The notes under the pieces were generated by a model that saw nothing but the letters and a program-made list of their open reading frames with translations, was not told where the DNA came from and did not search any database. A program made the translations under genes and the position numbers. 35,801 nt of DNA from Planctomycetota bacterium (GTDB lineage Bacteria > Planctomycetota > Phycisphaerae > Phycisphaerales > SM1A02). This document shows positions 16,404 through 23,907 of the stretch, one piece after another; the stretch's first letter is position 1; every line of letters starts with the position of its first letter. The stretch lies in NCBI GenBank assembly GCA_022562915.1, contig JADFOJ010000031.1, positions 1 to 35,801 of the forward strand, in the 5' to 3' direction.

Positions 16404-18170
16404 TCACGGAGCGGGCGCGCGTTTGAAGATCTGCACGTCTTGAGTCCCGAACACCTTCCTGAGAGTCACACTGTTGTCGGCCCCAGGTATCTGAACGGTC
16501 ACGATGTCGTCGACGTTGACTTCCCGGTACTCGTGGTCAGTGGTGTAAGGGAAGATGAAACTGAAATTGTGAGGCGTAACATGGACCGCCTTCAGCCATC
16601 TGTCGTAACGAGGAGTTCCGATCAGCACAAACCACGTCGGTTGTTGCTCACGAATGAAGGCATGGGCCGTCTTGGTCACCCGGTCCATACGCGCCTCCAT
16701 GCGTTCCAACGGAGTCTTGGCGGCGGCCACCTGCTGCTCGTACTCCTCGTCGAACTGCGCTTTCGAGAGGGGCTCCACCTCACAGATACCATACGAACAG
16801 ATACGATGAGAATTGTCCGGCGTTATCAAATGCGCATGGACCACCCATTCCCAGTATTCCAGGAAATCGATCAACACACCCTCCTGCGGATCTACATTCT
16901 CCTCCAGCCAGGCGCAGGCTTCGCTGAATCCGCCCGGAACACGTTGCTTGCGCAGTTCAATGGTCTTCATCACTCCGACCATCCCGACCGTACTCAAGAG
17001 CACGACGGCGAGACCCAGCACGACGTCCCGGGTCACGGCACTGGGTGGCATCCGTCGTAGCCACACCATGAAGACTCCCGCCTGAATCAGAATGAACAAT
17101 GCCAAAGGAAACGTTGCCAGTCGTGCGGCTTGGTGTGTGAATCCAAGGGCCGAGGCGACAATCAGACAGCCTGATAAGGAGACGAAGCACGCCGTCAAGG
17201 CGGAGACAGTCCGTCTGATGCGACGATCCGAATCCCGCGACGGCGCGACATAGAAAGCCAACAGCGCGCAGAGAGACATCCAGAAGACGATGGGATGGAT
17301 ATCGGCCACCATACTCATCGATGCGTGCCCGTTCAGCGCGCCCCAAAGGCCCCGGGACGCGAACACCCACCATTCGTGTGCATTGGTGTATTGCATCGAT
17401 CCAGGAAACCACAGGCGAGCCAACACGATCTTGGCGACTGTGTAGGAACACGCAATGGCACCGTATGCAGTCGCACGCCGGACGCCGAATACCGGCCACA
17501 GAAACAGGCACAAGCCTGGCAGAAGCAGCACAACTTCCGATCGGAAACACGAGGCCGCCAGGAGCAGTGAAGCGGAGATGTACAGAGACCGATGTGCTCG
17601 GCTCGTGCCGACAAGCGAGTGAACCAGGAAATACAGTGAGCCGGCAAAGATCGGCAATGCCGAACTCTCACCCGTCGAGCCGACGCTTATCTCCAGGAGC
17701 CTGCGCGAGCCCACGATCAATACCATGACCAGGAGCGCCCCTGCGCGCCCGGCGAAGAGCCGGCCCGTGAGATACATGACCACGGCGGTGAACGAGAACA
17801 GCGCGACGGAGAGTATGAGAAAGATCTTGATGTAGTCAGGTTCCACCGGGGACAAGTGGTTCGCCAGCAATGCGATCGTTGTCTTGAGGACAGGATCACC
17901 GATCGGGTGGATCGCCACCCAGTTCTCCATTGACATCACGTCGAGCAGTCCTGCCGGGCTCGCTGAATTGATGGCGGCCGCGATTCGCGCGGCTTCGTCA
18001 CCATCCCACGTGATTCCGAAATCTCCGTGAAAGATGAACCACGCCCGGTGAAGAAAGACAGCAACGACACAGATGATCGCGATCCGGACATCGTGCTTCT
18101 GCAGATAGTTACTGCCTGCACTGATGACACGGCGCGCGGTCGCCAGGTCAATCAAGCCGCTGCTCCACAA
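16404..18170 (-). CDS. Polytopic membrane glycosyltransferase, GT-C type (Gtr/ArnT/PMT-like)
   Basis: Encodes 588 residues with about 11 hydrophobic segments from 28 to about 390, then a soluble C-terminal domain of some 190 residues. The first periplasmic loop has TWDGDEAAR, an acidic Asp-Glu like the catalytic loop of polyprenyl-phosphate-dependent GT-C enzymes. It probably uses a sugar carried on undecaprenyl phosphate to modify a surface glycan on the outer face. The start is TTG at 18170, inside the end of the upstream GtrB-like gene (23-nt overlap); no ATG lies nearby in frame. Hand-counted 60-base lines here give 53% and 58% GC against 70% in the flanking gene. Exact family and sugar are unknown. 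Confidence 0.75.
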   Translation of the reverse strand: MWSSGLIDLATARRVISAGSNYLQKHDVRIAIICVVAVFLHRAWFIFHGDFGITWDGDEAARIAAAINSASPAGLLDVMSMENWVAIHPIGDPVLKTTIALLANHLSPVEPDYIKIFLILSVALFSFTAVVMYLTGRLFAGRAGALLVMVLIVGSRRLLEISVGSTGESSALPIFAGSLYFLVHSLVGTSRAHRSLYISASLLLAASCFRSEVVLLLPGLCLFLWPVFGVRRATAYGAIACSYTVAKIVLARLWFPGSMQYTNAHEWWVFASRGLWGALNGHASMSMVADIHPIVFWMSLCALLAFYVAPSRDSDRRIRRTVSALTACFVSLSGCLIVASALGFTHQAARLATFPLALFILIQAGVFMVWLRRMPPSAVTRDVVLGLAVVLLSTVGMVGVMKTIELRKQRVPGGFSEACAWLEENVDPQEGVLIDFLEYWEWVVHAHLITPDNSHRICSYGICEVEPLSKAQFDEEYEQQVAAAKTPLERMEARMDRVTKTAHAFIREQQPTWFVLIGTPRYDRWLKAVHVTPHNFSFIFPYTTDHEYREVNVDDIVTVQIPGADNSVTLRKVFGTQDVQIFKRAPAP

Positions 18171-19152
18171 GGTATCGCGGACGACGCTTCACCTCGATGA
18201 CCAGCTTGCCAAGGTACTCACCGATGATTCCAAGAAAACAGAGCTGGATGCCCCCGAAAAAGTAGACGGCGACAACGATCGATGTCCACCCTGGGACGAC
18301 GCTGCCGCGCATGTAGGCCCACACCGAGAACCCTGCCGCTGCGAAACTACACAGCACGACGAGCAACCCGACCGCTGACGCGAGCCGCAGAGGGACAATG
18401 GAGAAGGAGGTGACGCCCGCGATGGCAAGCGCAAACATCTTGTGCCAACTGTACTTGCTTCGACCGTTCAGCCGAGGCTCGACATCGTAACGAATACACG
18501 AGGAACGGAAGCCCAGAAGCGGCACCAGTCCGCGCAGAAACAGATTGGATTCCCTGAACTGCGCCAGCGCGGCCAGCGCATTGCGGCCCAGGAGACGGTA
18601 ATCGGCGTGATCGGGAATTGTCTGGGTGCCCAGGCAACTCATCAAGCGATAGAACAGCTTGGCCGTCACCCGTCTCAGCAGCGGATCGTTCCGCTTGGCC
18701 TTGATGCCGTAAACGATCTCGTCGCCCGCAACGTATCGCTCCAGGAAACGTTCAATGATCTCGATCCTGTGCTGAAGATCCGCGTCAGTAGTAACCGAGC
18801 AGTCGCAATGTCCTTCCACGGCGAGGAGTCCGCACAGCAGCGCAGGTTGATGCCCGAAGTTCCTGGACAACTTGATGCCCTTGATCCGATCCGAGCGATC
18901 GTGATGCTGTCGAATGATGTTCCAGGAGTCATCCGTGCTGCCGTCATCGATGAACACAATATAGCTCTTGGCGTCGAGTTGTTTCCTTGCAGCGAGGTCG
19001 GCCAACAGCCCATCAAGCCTGCGAATGGTTTCTGGAAGTACATCAGCCTCGTTGAAACATGGAACAACGATGCTGAGAACAGGCGGGCTCACGGCTTCCT
19101 GGACGAGTCCGTTTTCTTGCGGCTCCCTTCCAGGAGCGTCCGGAGTTCCCAT
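18148..19152 (-). CDS. GtrB/DPM1-like polyprenyl-phosphate glycosyltransferase (GT2 with two C-terminal TM helices)
   Basis: Encodes 334 residues. The GT-A domain has LSIVVPCFNEADVL, VFIDDGSTDDS and the metal-binding TTDADLQH. Two hydrophobic segments near 255-280 and 290-315 anchor it in the membrane. This is the GtrB/CsbB layout, which transfers a sugar from an NDP donor to undecaprenyl phosphate at the cytoplasmic face. The lipid-linked sugar would feed the GT-C enzyme that overlaps its 3' end. The ATG at 19152 has no ribosome site; a GTG at 19092 (residue 21), with AGGA 4 nt upstream, gives a product starting just before the conserved fold and may be the true start. It is the first gene of the cassette operon; the flippase partner (GtrA) is not seen. 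Confidence 0.87.
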   Translation of the reverse strand: MGTPDAPGREPQENGLVQEAVSPPVLSIVVPCFNEADVLPETIRRLDGLLADLAARKQLDAKSYIVFIDDGSTDDSWNIIRQHHDRSDRIKGIKLSRNFGHQPALLCGLLAVEGHCDCSVTTDADLQHRIEIIERFLERYVAGDEIVYGIKAKRNDPLLRRVTAKLFYRLMSCLGTQTIPDHADYRLLGRNALAALAQFRESNLFLRGLVPLLGFRSSCIRYDVEPRLNGRSKYSWHKMFALAIAGVTSFSIVPLRLASAVGLLVVLCSFAAAGFSVWAYMRGSVVPGWTSIVVAVYFFGGIQLCFLGIIGEYLGKLVIEVKRRPRYLVEQRLD

Positions 19153-19365
19153 GGCGATCGGTTTCTATTGGTGGCAGGACGCACGTCCTTGGCACAGTAT
19201 CTCGCGCACGACAAGATACGCGATTCTCACCGTCTTGGCGTCCAGCGGAGCGGGCTACATGAACCGCCCACCTGCCAACCCTTGCCGCGGGTTCGTTCCC
19301 AGGACGCTGCCGGGCAACCTCGAAACGTCCGCGAGCGATCGATCGGCCATCGAGGCCGGCAAGCG
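19153..19365. other. 213-bp gap between cassette and fusion gene; no gene seen
   Basis: No coding frame with recognisable content, no RNA fold and no clear promoter hexamer pair were found. It contains the upstream region of the cassette operon and ends at the stop of the fusion gene, 19 bp before the right copy of the 96-bp repeat. The cassette side has a more mixed base composition than the fusion gene. Confidence 0.5.
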
Positions 19366-20853
19366 CTACGCGGTGTCCGATGCAGCAATCCTCAGCTTGA
19401 GGCGCTTGAAGCCCACCCAGCTCATCTGCAAGAGCAGCAGCCCGTGGCGGAACCGGCTGATGTTCGTCGTGCCGTAGGTGCGAGCGCGGTAACGGACGGG
19501 GATCTCGGCGATCTTCAAGTCGGCCCGGACGGCACCGAAGATCAGGTCGAAGTCTCCGAACGGATCGAAGTCGCCGAAGTAGCTCCGATTGGCGGCGATC
19601 GTCTCGTAGTTGCGGCGGGTGAGCACCTTGGTCCCGCACAGCGTGTCGCGCAGCCGCTGCCCGAGGATCCAGCTGAACAACAGGCTGAAGAAGCGGTTGC
19701 CGATCTTGTTGAGAAACCGCATCGCATCCTGCTCCATGGGGTAGACGAGCCGGGTGCCGTTGATGAACTCGCCCATCCCCAGCTGGATCGCCCGGAAGAA
19801 CCGCGGCAGATCCTCCGGCGGCACCGTCAGGTCCGCATCGAGGATCATCAGGACGTCGCCCCGGGCCGCCGCGAACCCGCGCCGCACCGCGTCACCCTTG
19901 CCGACGCCGTCGCCCTGGTGAATGAGCGTGATGTCCATCTGCGGGTTCGCCGCGATCACCCGTTCGATCTCCGCGGCGGTGCCGTCGGTACTGTTGCCGT
20001 CGACGAAGAGCACCTCGGTGTGCGTGCCGATGGTCGGCAGTCGCTCGATCGCCTCGGCGATGTTGCCCCGTTCGTTGCGGGTCGGGATCACGACCGTGCA
20101 CGACATCTGCTCGGCGCCCTCCGGCGGCCCGGCGGGACGGCCGACGACGACCTGGGTCAGCGCCAGGTACCTCAACGGCCACAACTTCCCGAGGAAACGG
20201 TTCACGACGGCGTTGAGCCCCGGCACGCGCACCGGCAGCAGCGTCTCCTCGGACCGGCAGACGACCTCGAAGCCGGCGAGGGCGAGCAGGTTGTCGAAAT
20301 CCTCCGGCCCCAGCCAGTTCTGCTGCCCCGTCGGCCGGCGCAACCCCAGGAGCGACGCGGCGTGCAGCACGGGCCCCCACAGCGCATTGTGATACGTCAT
20401 GACGAGCCTTGTCGCAGGGTGAGAGACCGCCCTGACGCATTCCAGGCACGCCTGGATGTCGCTCATGTCCGCCAGCGCGCTGTCGAGCAGGACGTAGTCG
20501 AACGTCCGGTCGAACCGGAAGTCCTCCGGATCGCCGGTGGCGAACTCCAGGCCGTCGTGACGGGTGCGGGCGAGGTCGATGACCCTGGCGCTCAGATCGA
20601 TGCCGAGCCCGTCGGACGGCTTCACCGCCGACAGCAGGTCACCGATCCCGCACCCGACGTGCAGTACCGTGGCGCCGGGCGGCACGTGCATGCGATACAG
20701 GCGCTCCAGCTCGCTGTAGTAGTACCGGTTGCGGCGATGCCATTTCGTCAGGCTCTCGGCGAGCGACTCGCGGCGCTGGAGCCGGAGCTGCTTGTCCCGT
20801 TCATGAAGGGAACCGTGCATCGATTCGACGATGGGCGGAGCAGTCTCGGTCAT
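19366..20853 (-). CDS. Methyltransferase - GT2 (dolichyl-phosphate-mannose-synthase-like) fusion protein
   Basis: Encodes 495 residues. The N-terminal half is a class I SAM methyltransferase with VLHVGCGIG at 63-71 and GLGIDLS. From about 250 comes a GT2 domain: TVVIPTRNERGNI, FVDGNSTDG and the metal-binding DAD at 339-341, with an RDTLCGTKVL segment typical of DPM-like enzymes. The GT2 half probably loads a sugar on a polyprenyl phosphate or acts in chain extension. The methyltransferase half has a plain SAM loop but a degenerate later motif (LLDSALADM), so its activity is uncertain. The ATG at 20853 was chosen at the start of the conserved methyltransferase region. It is divergent from the next methyltransferase operon. 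Its 3' 96 bp are duplicated at 15374-15469. Confidence 0.87.
   Translation of the reverse strand: MTETAPPIVESMHGSLHERDKQLRLQRRESLAESLTKWHRRNRYYYSELERLYRMHVPPGATVLHVGCGIGDLLSAVKPSDGLGIDLSARVIDLARTRHDGLEFATGDPEDFRFDRTFDYVLLDSALADMSDIQACLECVRAVSHPATRLVMTYHNALWGPVLHAASLLGLRRPTGQQNWLGPEDFDNLLALAGFEVVCRSEETLLPVRVPGLNAVVNRFLGKLWPLRYLALTQVVVGRPAGPPEGAEQMSCTVVIPTRNERGNIAEAIERLPTIGTHTEVLFVDGNSTDGTAAEIERVIAANPQMDITLIHQGDGVGKGDAVRRGFAAARGDVLMILDADLTVPPEDLPRFFRAIQLGMGEFINGTRLVYPMEQDAMRFLNKIGNRFFSLLFSWILGQRLRDTLCGTKVLTRRNYETIAANRSYFGDFDPFGDFDLIFGAVRADLKIAEIPVRYRARTYGTTNISRFRHGLLLLQMSWVGFKRLKLRIAASDTA
19385..19480. repeat. Right copy of 96-bp perfect direct repeat
   Basis: This is the coding sequence for residues 459-489 of the intact fusion gene, identical to 15374-15469. 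It marks the right boundary of the cassette region. Confidence 0.95.
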
Positions 20854-20891
20854 GACCCTGTGGCAACCCTGTGGCAATGAAAGGCCGGGGT

Positions 20892-20920
20892 TTGAAGGCG
20901 TAATCGGCGTACAGTACAGT
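20892..20920 (+). promoter_or_regulatory. Promoter of the two-methyltransferase operon
   Basis: TTGAAG (20892-20897), 17 bp, TACAGT (20915-20920). Transcription would begin about 28 nt before the ATG at 20956. TACAGT is part of a short tandem TACAGTACAGT. The opposite-strand gene at 20853 starts just to the left, so the region is a divergent control area. Confidence 0.5.
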
Positions 20921-20955
20921 GCCGTCTTGGGACAAGCAAACGTCGACGAAGTCTC

Positions 20956-21669
20956 ATGAGGCCGGACGCGAAGGCAACGCGCGAGCATTGGGACCGCCTG
21001 GCGGCGACGTACGATCAAGCCAAGGCGCGCAACGATGTGTACTACCGGTCGCTGAAGGATCTCTTCAACAGGGCGATCCATCCGTCGTTGCGCCGTCGTG
21101 TCCTGGAGGTCGGTTGCGGCACCGGCGGCGTGCTCGCCTCGCTCGAACCCGACGCGGGACTCGGCGTCGACATCAGCGAGAGAATGATCGAGAAGGCGCG
21201 GTCCAGGTTCGCCGGCGCGGACAATCTCTCGTTCAAGATCGTCGACGCAACCGAGGTCGCCGCGCTGGGACCGTTCGACGCGGTGATCTCCGCCGACGTC
21301 TTCGAGCACGTGCCGGACTGGCGCGCGGTGGCCCGGGCAATGGTCGGCGCCTGCCGCCCGGGCGGCGTGGTCGCGATCTCGACGCCGAATCCGGGCTGGG
21401 CGGTCCCCCTGTGGGTACTGGAGAAGACCCGTCTCAAGATGCCGGAGGGGCCGCACCTCTTCGTCGGGGCCCGGGCGATTGCCGATCTGCTCTCGGACCG
21501 GGGGTGCACGATCCAGCGCCGCACGACGCACCTGTTGCTGCCGGCGAATCTCGCCGGAGTCGGCCGGAAGGTTTCCGAATGGGCCGAAACGGCTGCCGTG
21601 CTCCGTCGATGGGGCGTCATCCAGCTCGTGGTCGCCCGGAAGAACGACGAGAACCGGGTTCCCCGATGA
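20956..21669 (+). CDS. Class I SAM-dependent methyltransferase
   Basis: Encodes 237 residues of the UbiE/Methyltransf_11 style. It has the entry helix HWDRLAATYDQAK, the SAM loop VLEVGCGTGGVLA, GLGVDISE and the later ISADVFEHVPDW. The C-terminal third (TPNPGW, then PHLFVG) matches the substrate-side cap of small-molecule methyltransferases. The ATG overlaps nothing upstream, and the stop overlaps the next gene (ATGA), so the two methyltransferases are co-translated. The substrate is unknown; a sugar or lipid-linked intermediate is inferred from the locus. Confidence 0.87.
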   Translation: MRPDAKATREHWDRLAATYDQAKARNDVYYRSLKDLFNRAIHPSLRRRVLEVGCGTGGVLASLEPDAGLGVDISERMIEKARSRFAGADNLSFKIVDATEVAALGPFDAVISADVFEHVPDWRAVARAMVGACRPGGVVAISTPNPGWAVPLWVLEKTRLKMPEGPHLFVGARAIADLLSDRGCTIQRRTTHLLLPANLAGVGRKVSEWAETAAVLRRWGVIQLVVARKNDENRVPR

Positions 21670-22412
21670 CCCCGACGGTCGACCAACGCGCTGCCCGCGA
21701 GATCGAGCACGGCCGGATGCTCGCCGCGGGCGACACCGAGGCGATCTGGGGGTGGACGACGCCTGCCGGGCTCAGCCGGGCCCGCCGCCGCGCCGCGATG
21801 ATCATCGACGGTGCGGGCCTCGCTCCGGGGGTGCGCGCGTTGGAGATCGGCTGCGGGACGGGTCTCTTCACGGAGTTCTTCGCCGGAACCGGCGCCCACA
21901 TCGTCGCCGTGGACATCTCACCGGAGCTCCTGGAACACGCTCGCCGCAGGAACCTCGCCGGCGACGCGGTCCGGTTCGTCTGCGGTCGCTTCGAGGAGTG
22001 CGATCTGCCCGGCCCCTTCGACGCCATCGTCGGCTCGTCGGTGTTGCACCATCTCGACGTGCAGCGATCGGTCGCCCGGATCTTCGAGCTGCTGCGGCCC
22101 GGCGGCACCATGGCCTTCGTCGAGCCGAACATGCTCAACCCCCAGGTCTTCCTGGAACGGCGCCTGTGCCGTCTGCCGATCTTCTCGTACGTCTCCCCGG
22201 ACGAGACGGCGTTCGTGCGATGGACCCTCGCTGCACTGCTCGAGAGGGCCGGCTTCACCGGCGTCACGATCCGGCCGCATGACTGGTTGCACCCGGCGAC
22301 GCCGGCGACGCTCATCGGCGCGGTCCGCGCGCTCGGGGCCGCGCTGGAATGGGCGCCGCTGGTTCGCGAGTTTTCGGGATCGCACCTTATTCTTGCGCGC
22401 CGTCCGACGTGA
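21666..22412 (+). CDS. Class I SAM-dependent methyltransferase
   Basis: Encodes 248 residues. The SAM loop is ALEIGCGTGLFTEFF, followed by IVAVDISPELLEHA and GSSVLHHLD. The N-terminal segment (REIEHGRMLAAGDTEAIWGW) is a helical lid. It overlaps the preceding methyltransferase by ATGA, and its last 26 nt overlap the convergent membrane-protein gene. Two consecutive methyltransferases suggest methylation at two positions, or on two sugars, of the glycan, but no substrate can be assigned. Confidence 0.87.
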   Translation: MTPTVDQRAAREIEHGRMLAAGDTEAIWGWTTPAGLSRARRRAAMIIDGAGLAPGVRALEIGCGTGLFTEFFAGTGAHIVAVDISPELLEHARRRNLAGDAVRFVCGRFEECDLPGPFDAIVGSSVLHHLDVQRSVARIFELLRPGGTMAFVEPNMLNPQVFLERRLCRLPIFSYVSPDETAFVRWTLAALLERAGFTGVTIRPHDWLHPATPATLIGAVRALGAALEWAPLVREFSGSHLILARRPT

Positions 22413-23901
22413 CCCGGACATCGAACTGCCGAACGGCCAACTCCCGACCGGCCCAGCACCCCGCGACGGCCAGGACCATCCAGGCGTTGAGCAGGTATCG
22501 CCAGATGTCCACGAGCATGTGCCCCACCACGGCGCAGAACAGCGCGACGCTGATGCACATCGCCAGCGCCGTGAAACCCTCACGCCGCACCGCGACGAGG
22601 GCCGCGACCGCCGCGAGCAGGACAACCGAGAGCCACCGCTGCGCGCCGAATTCGTGCCCGGGCGCCATCGGCCCGCGCGCAAGGCCCGGCACCCCGCCCG
22701 GCGTCCGCCCGTCGTTGTACGTCTCGAGCCACGCCCGTTCGCCCATCTGTTGCAGCTTCGGCGGCCGGCCCATGTACCCATCGCTGCCGTCGTGCTCCAG
22801 GAGGCCCCCCAACCACGCCTTGAGCTCCTGTCTTTCGCCGCCGATCATGGCGAAACCGGCGCTGCGAAGCGCCTCCAGCGGGTAGCTGATCCCCGCCTTG
22901 CGCAGCAGCGCCCGGGCCTCGTCGCGAAGCGTCTCGGAGGCGTCCAGCCCGGTGTGCTGCCTCGCCACTTCATAGAGGCGGGGGTAACTGCTGCCGTCAG
23001 CGAGCTCAACCTGCAGGTCGGCACGCTGCCGGTTCGCCGGTCGCAGCGTGAAGACCGAGTAGTGCGCGCCCCAGTACAGGATCCTGCCCGTGTTGACGGT
23101 CGGGAAGAACCGGCCGAACTCGCGCTTGTTGATCATGCTCGCGTGCAGAACGAACGCCAGCAGGACGACGCCCGTCATCGACATCGCCACGGCGGGCCAT
23201 ACGGTCCGCTGAGCGGGTGCGCCCCCGCCGGCGCCGGCACGCACGCGTGCCCGCACCACGACCACGACCCACGGCAGCGCGAAGACCGCATTGGGCAGCT
23301 TGCACATCACCATGAACAGCAACGACACCGCGGCGCACGACGACAGGAGAACGGTCGCCGCCACCCGCCGCCGCCCGGCCGGACCGTCGCCCGATCGCTC
23401 GATCAACAGGAGCGAACAGGCGTACAGGACCGCGCACGGGATCGTGACACCCTCGGTCAGCACGAAATTCGAGAAGCACACGACCGACGGCGCCGAGAGC
23501 ATGTACACCAGCGGCGCGGCAAAGAGCCCCAGCAGCCGGACGCTCATCGCGATCGCCGCCACGAACAACAGTCGCTGGACGACCACGATCGTGGTCAGCG
23601 GATCGGACCCGACCAGCGCGCCCACGCCACGGCACATCGCGATGAAGATCGGGTACCCCGCATACTTGTGGCCCATCACCACGGTCCGGGAGTGCGCGAT
23701 GCGGCCCGGCGACCTGTACTGGAGGCTCCTGTCCATGTAGCTCATCGAGTCGCTGGTCAGGGCGGGAAAGACGTCCAGCCGCAGGGCCCGGTACACGCCG
23801 AACACCAGCACCAGCACACCGGCGGTCACCACCAGTGCCCTGCGGCCGCGCGGGGTTCGGGCCCGTTGGACCATCGAGCGCAGCGTGTTCAAGAGGGTCA
23901 C
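22387..23901 (-). CDS. Polytopic membrane protein, possible GT-C glycosyltransferase
   Basis: Encodes 504 residues with about 9-10 hydrophobic segments: one near 25-45, six between 95 and 275, a soluble stretch of about 130 residues, then three at the C-terminus. The first outside loop has ALTSDSMSYMDRSL, with an Asp where GT-C enzymes keep their acid, but no full GT-C motif, so function is open. The longest start is GTG at 23901, but AAGGAG lies only 1-2 nt before it; a TTG four codons in, with better spacing, may be real. It sits 6 nt after the three-domain transferase gene, in the same operon. Confidence 0.62.
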   Translation of the reverse strand: MTLLNTLRSMVQRARTPRGRRALVVTAGVLVLVFGVYRALRLDVFPALTSDSMSYMDRSLQYRSPGRIAHSRTVVMGHKYAGYPIFIAMCRGVGALVGSDPLTTIVVVQRLLFVAAIAMSVRLLGLFAAPLVYMLSAPSVVCFSNFVLTEGVTIPCAVLYACSLLLIERSGDGPAGRRRVAATVLLSSCAAVSLLFMVMCKLPNAVFALPWVVVVVRARVRAGAGGGAPAQRTVWPAVAMSMTGVVLLAFVLHASMINKREFGRFFPTVNTGRILYWGAHYSVFTLRPANRQRADLQVELADGSSYPRLYEVARQHTGLDASETLRDEARALLRKAGISYPLEALRSAGFAMIGGERQELKAWLGGLLEHDGSDGYMGRPPKLQQMGERAWLETYNDGRTPGGVPGLARGPMAPGHEFGAQRWLSVVLLAAVAALVAVRREGFTALAMCISVALFCAVVGHMLVDIWRYLLNAWMVLAVAGCWAGRELAVRQFDVRVTSDGAQE

Positions 23902-23907
23902 TCTCCT

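Noticed and set aside
18442..20880. Very long open frame on the plus strand opposite the cassette and fusion genes
   Set aside because: It is antisense to three well-supported genes, lacks any domain, and is Arg/Pro/His-rich as expected for a shadow frame in high-GC DNA.
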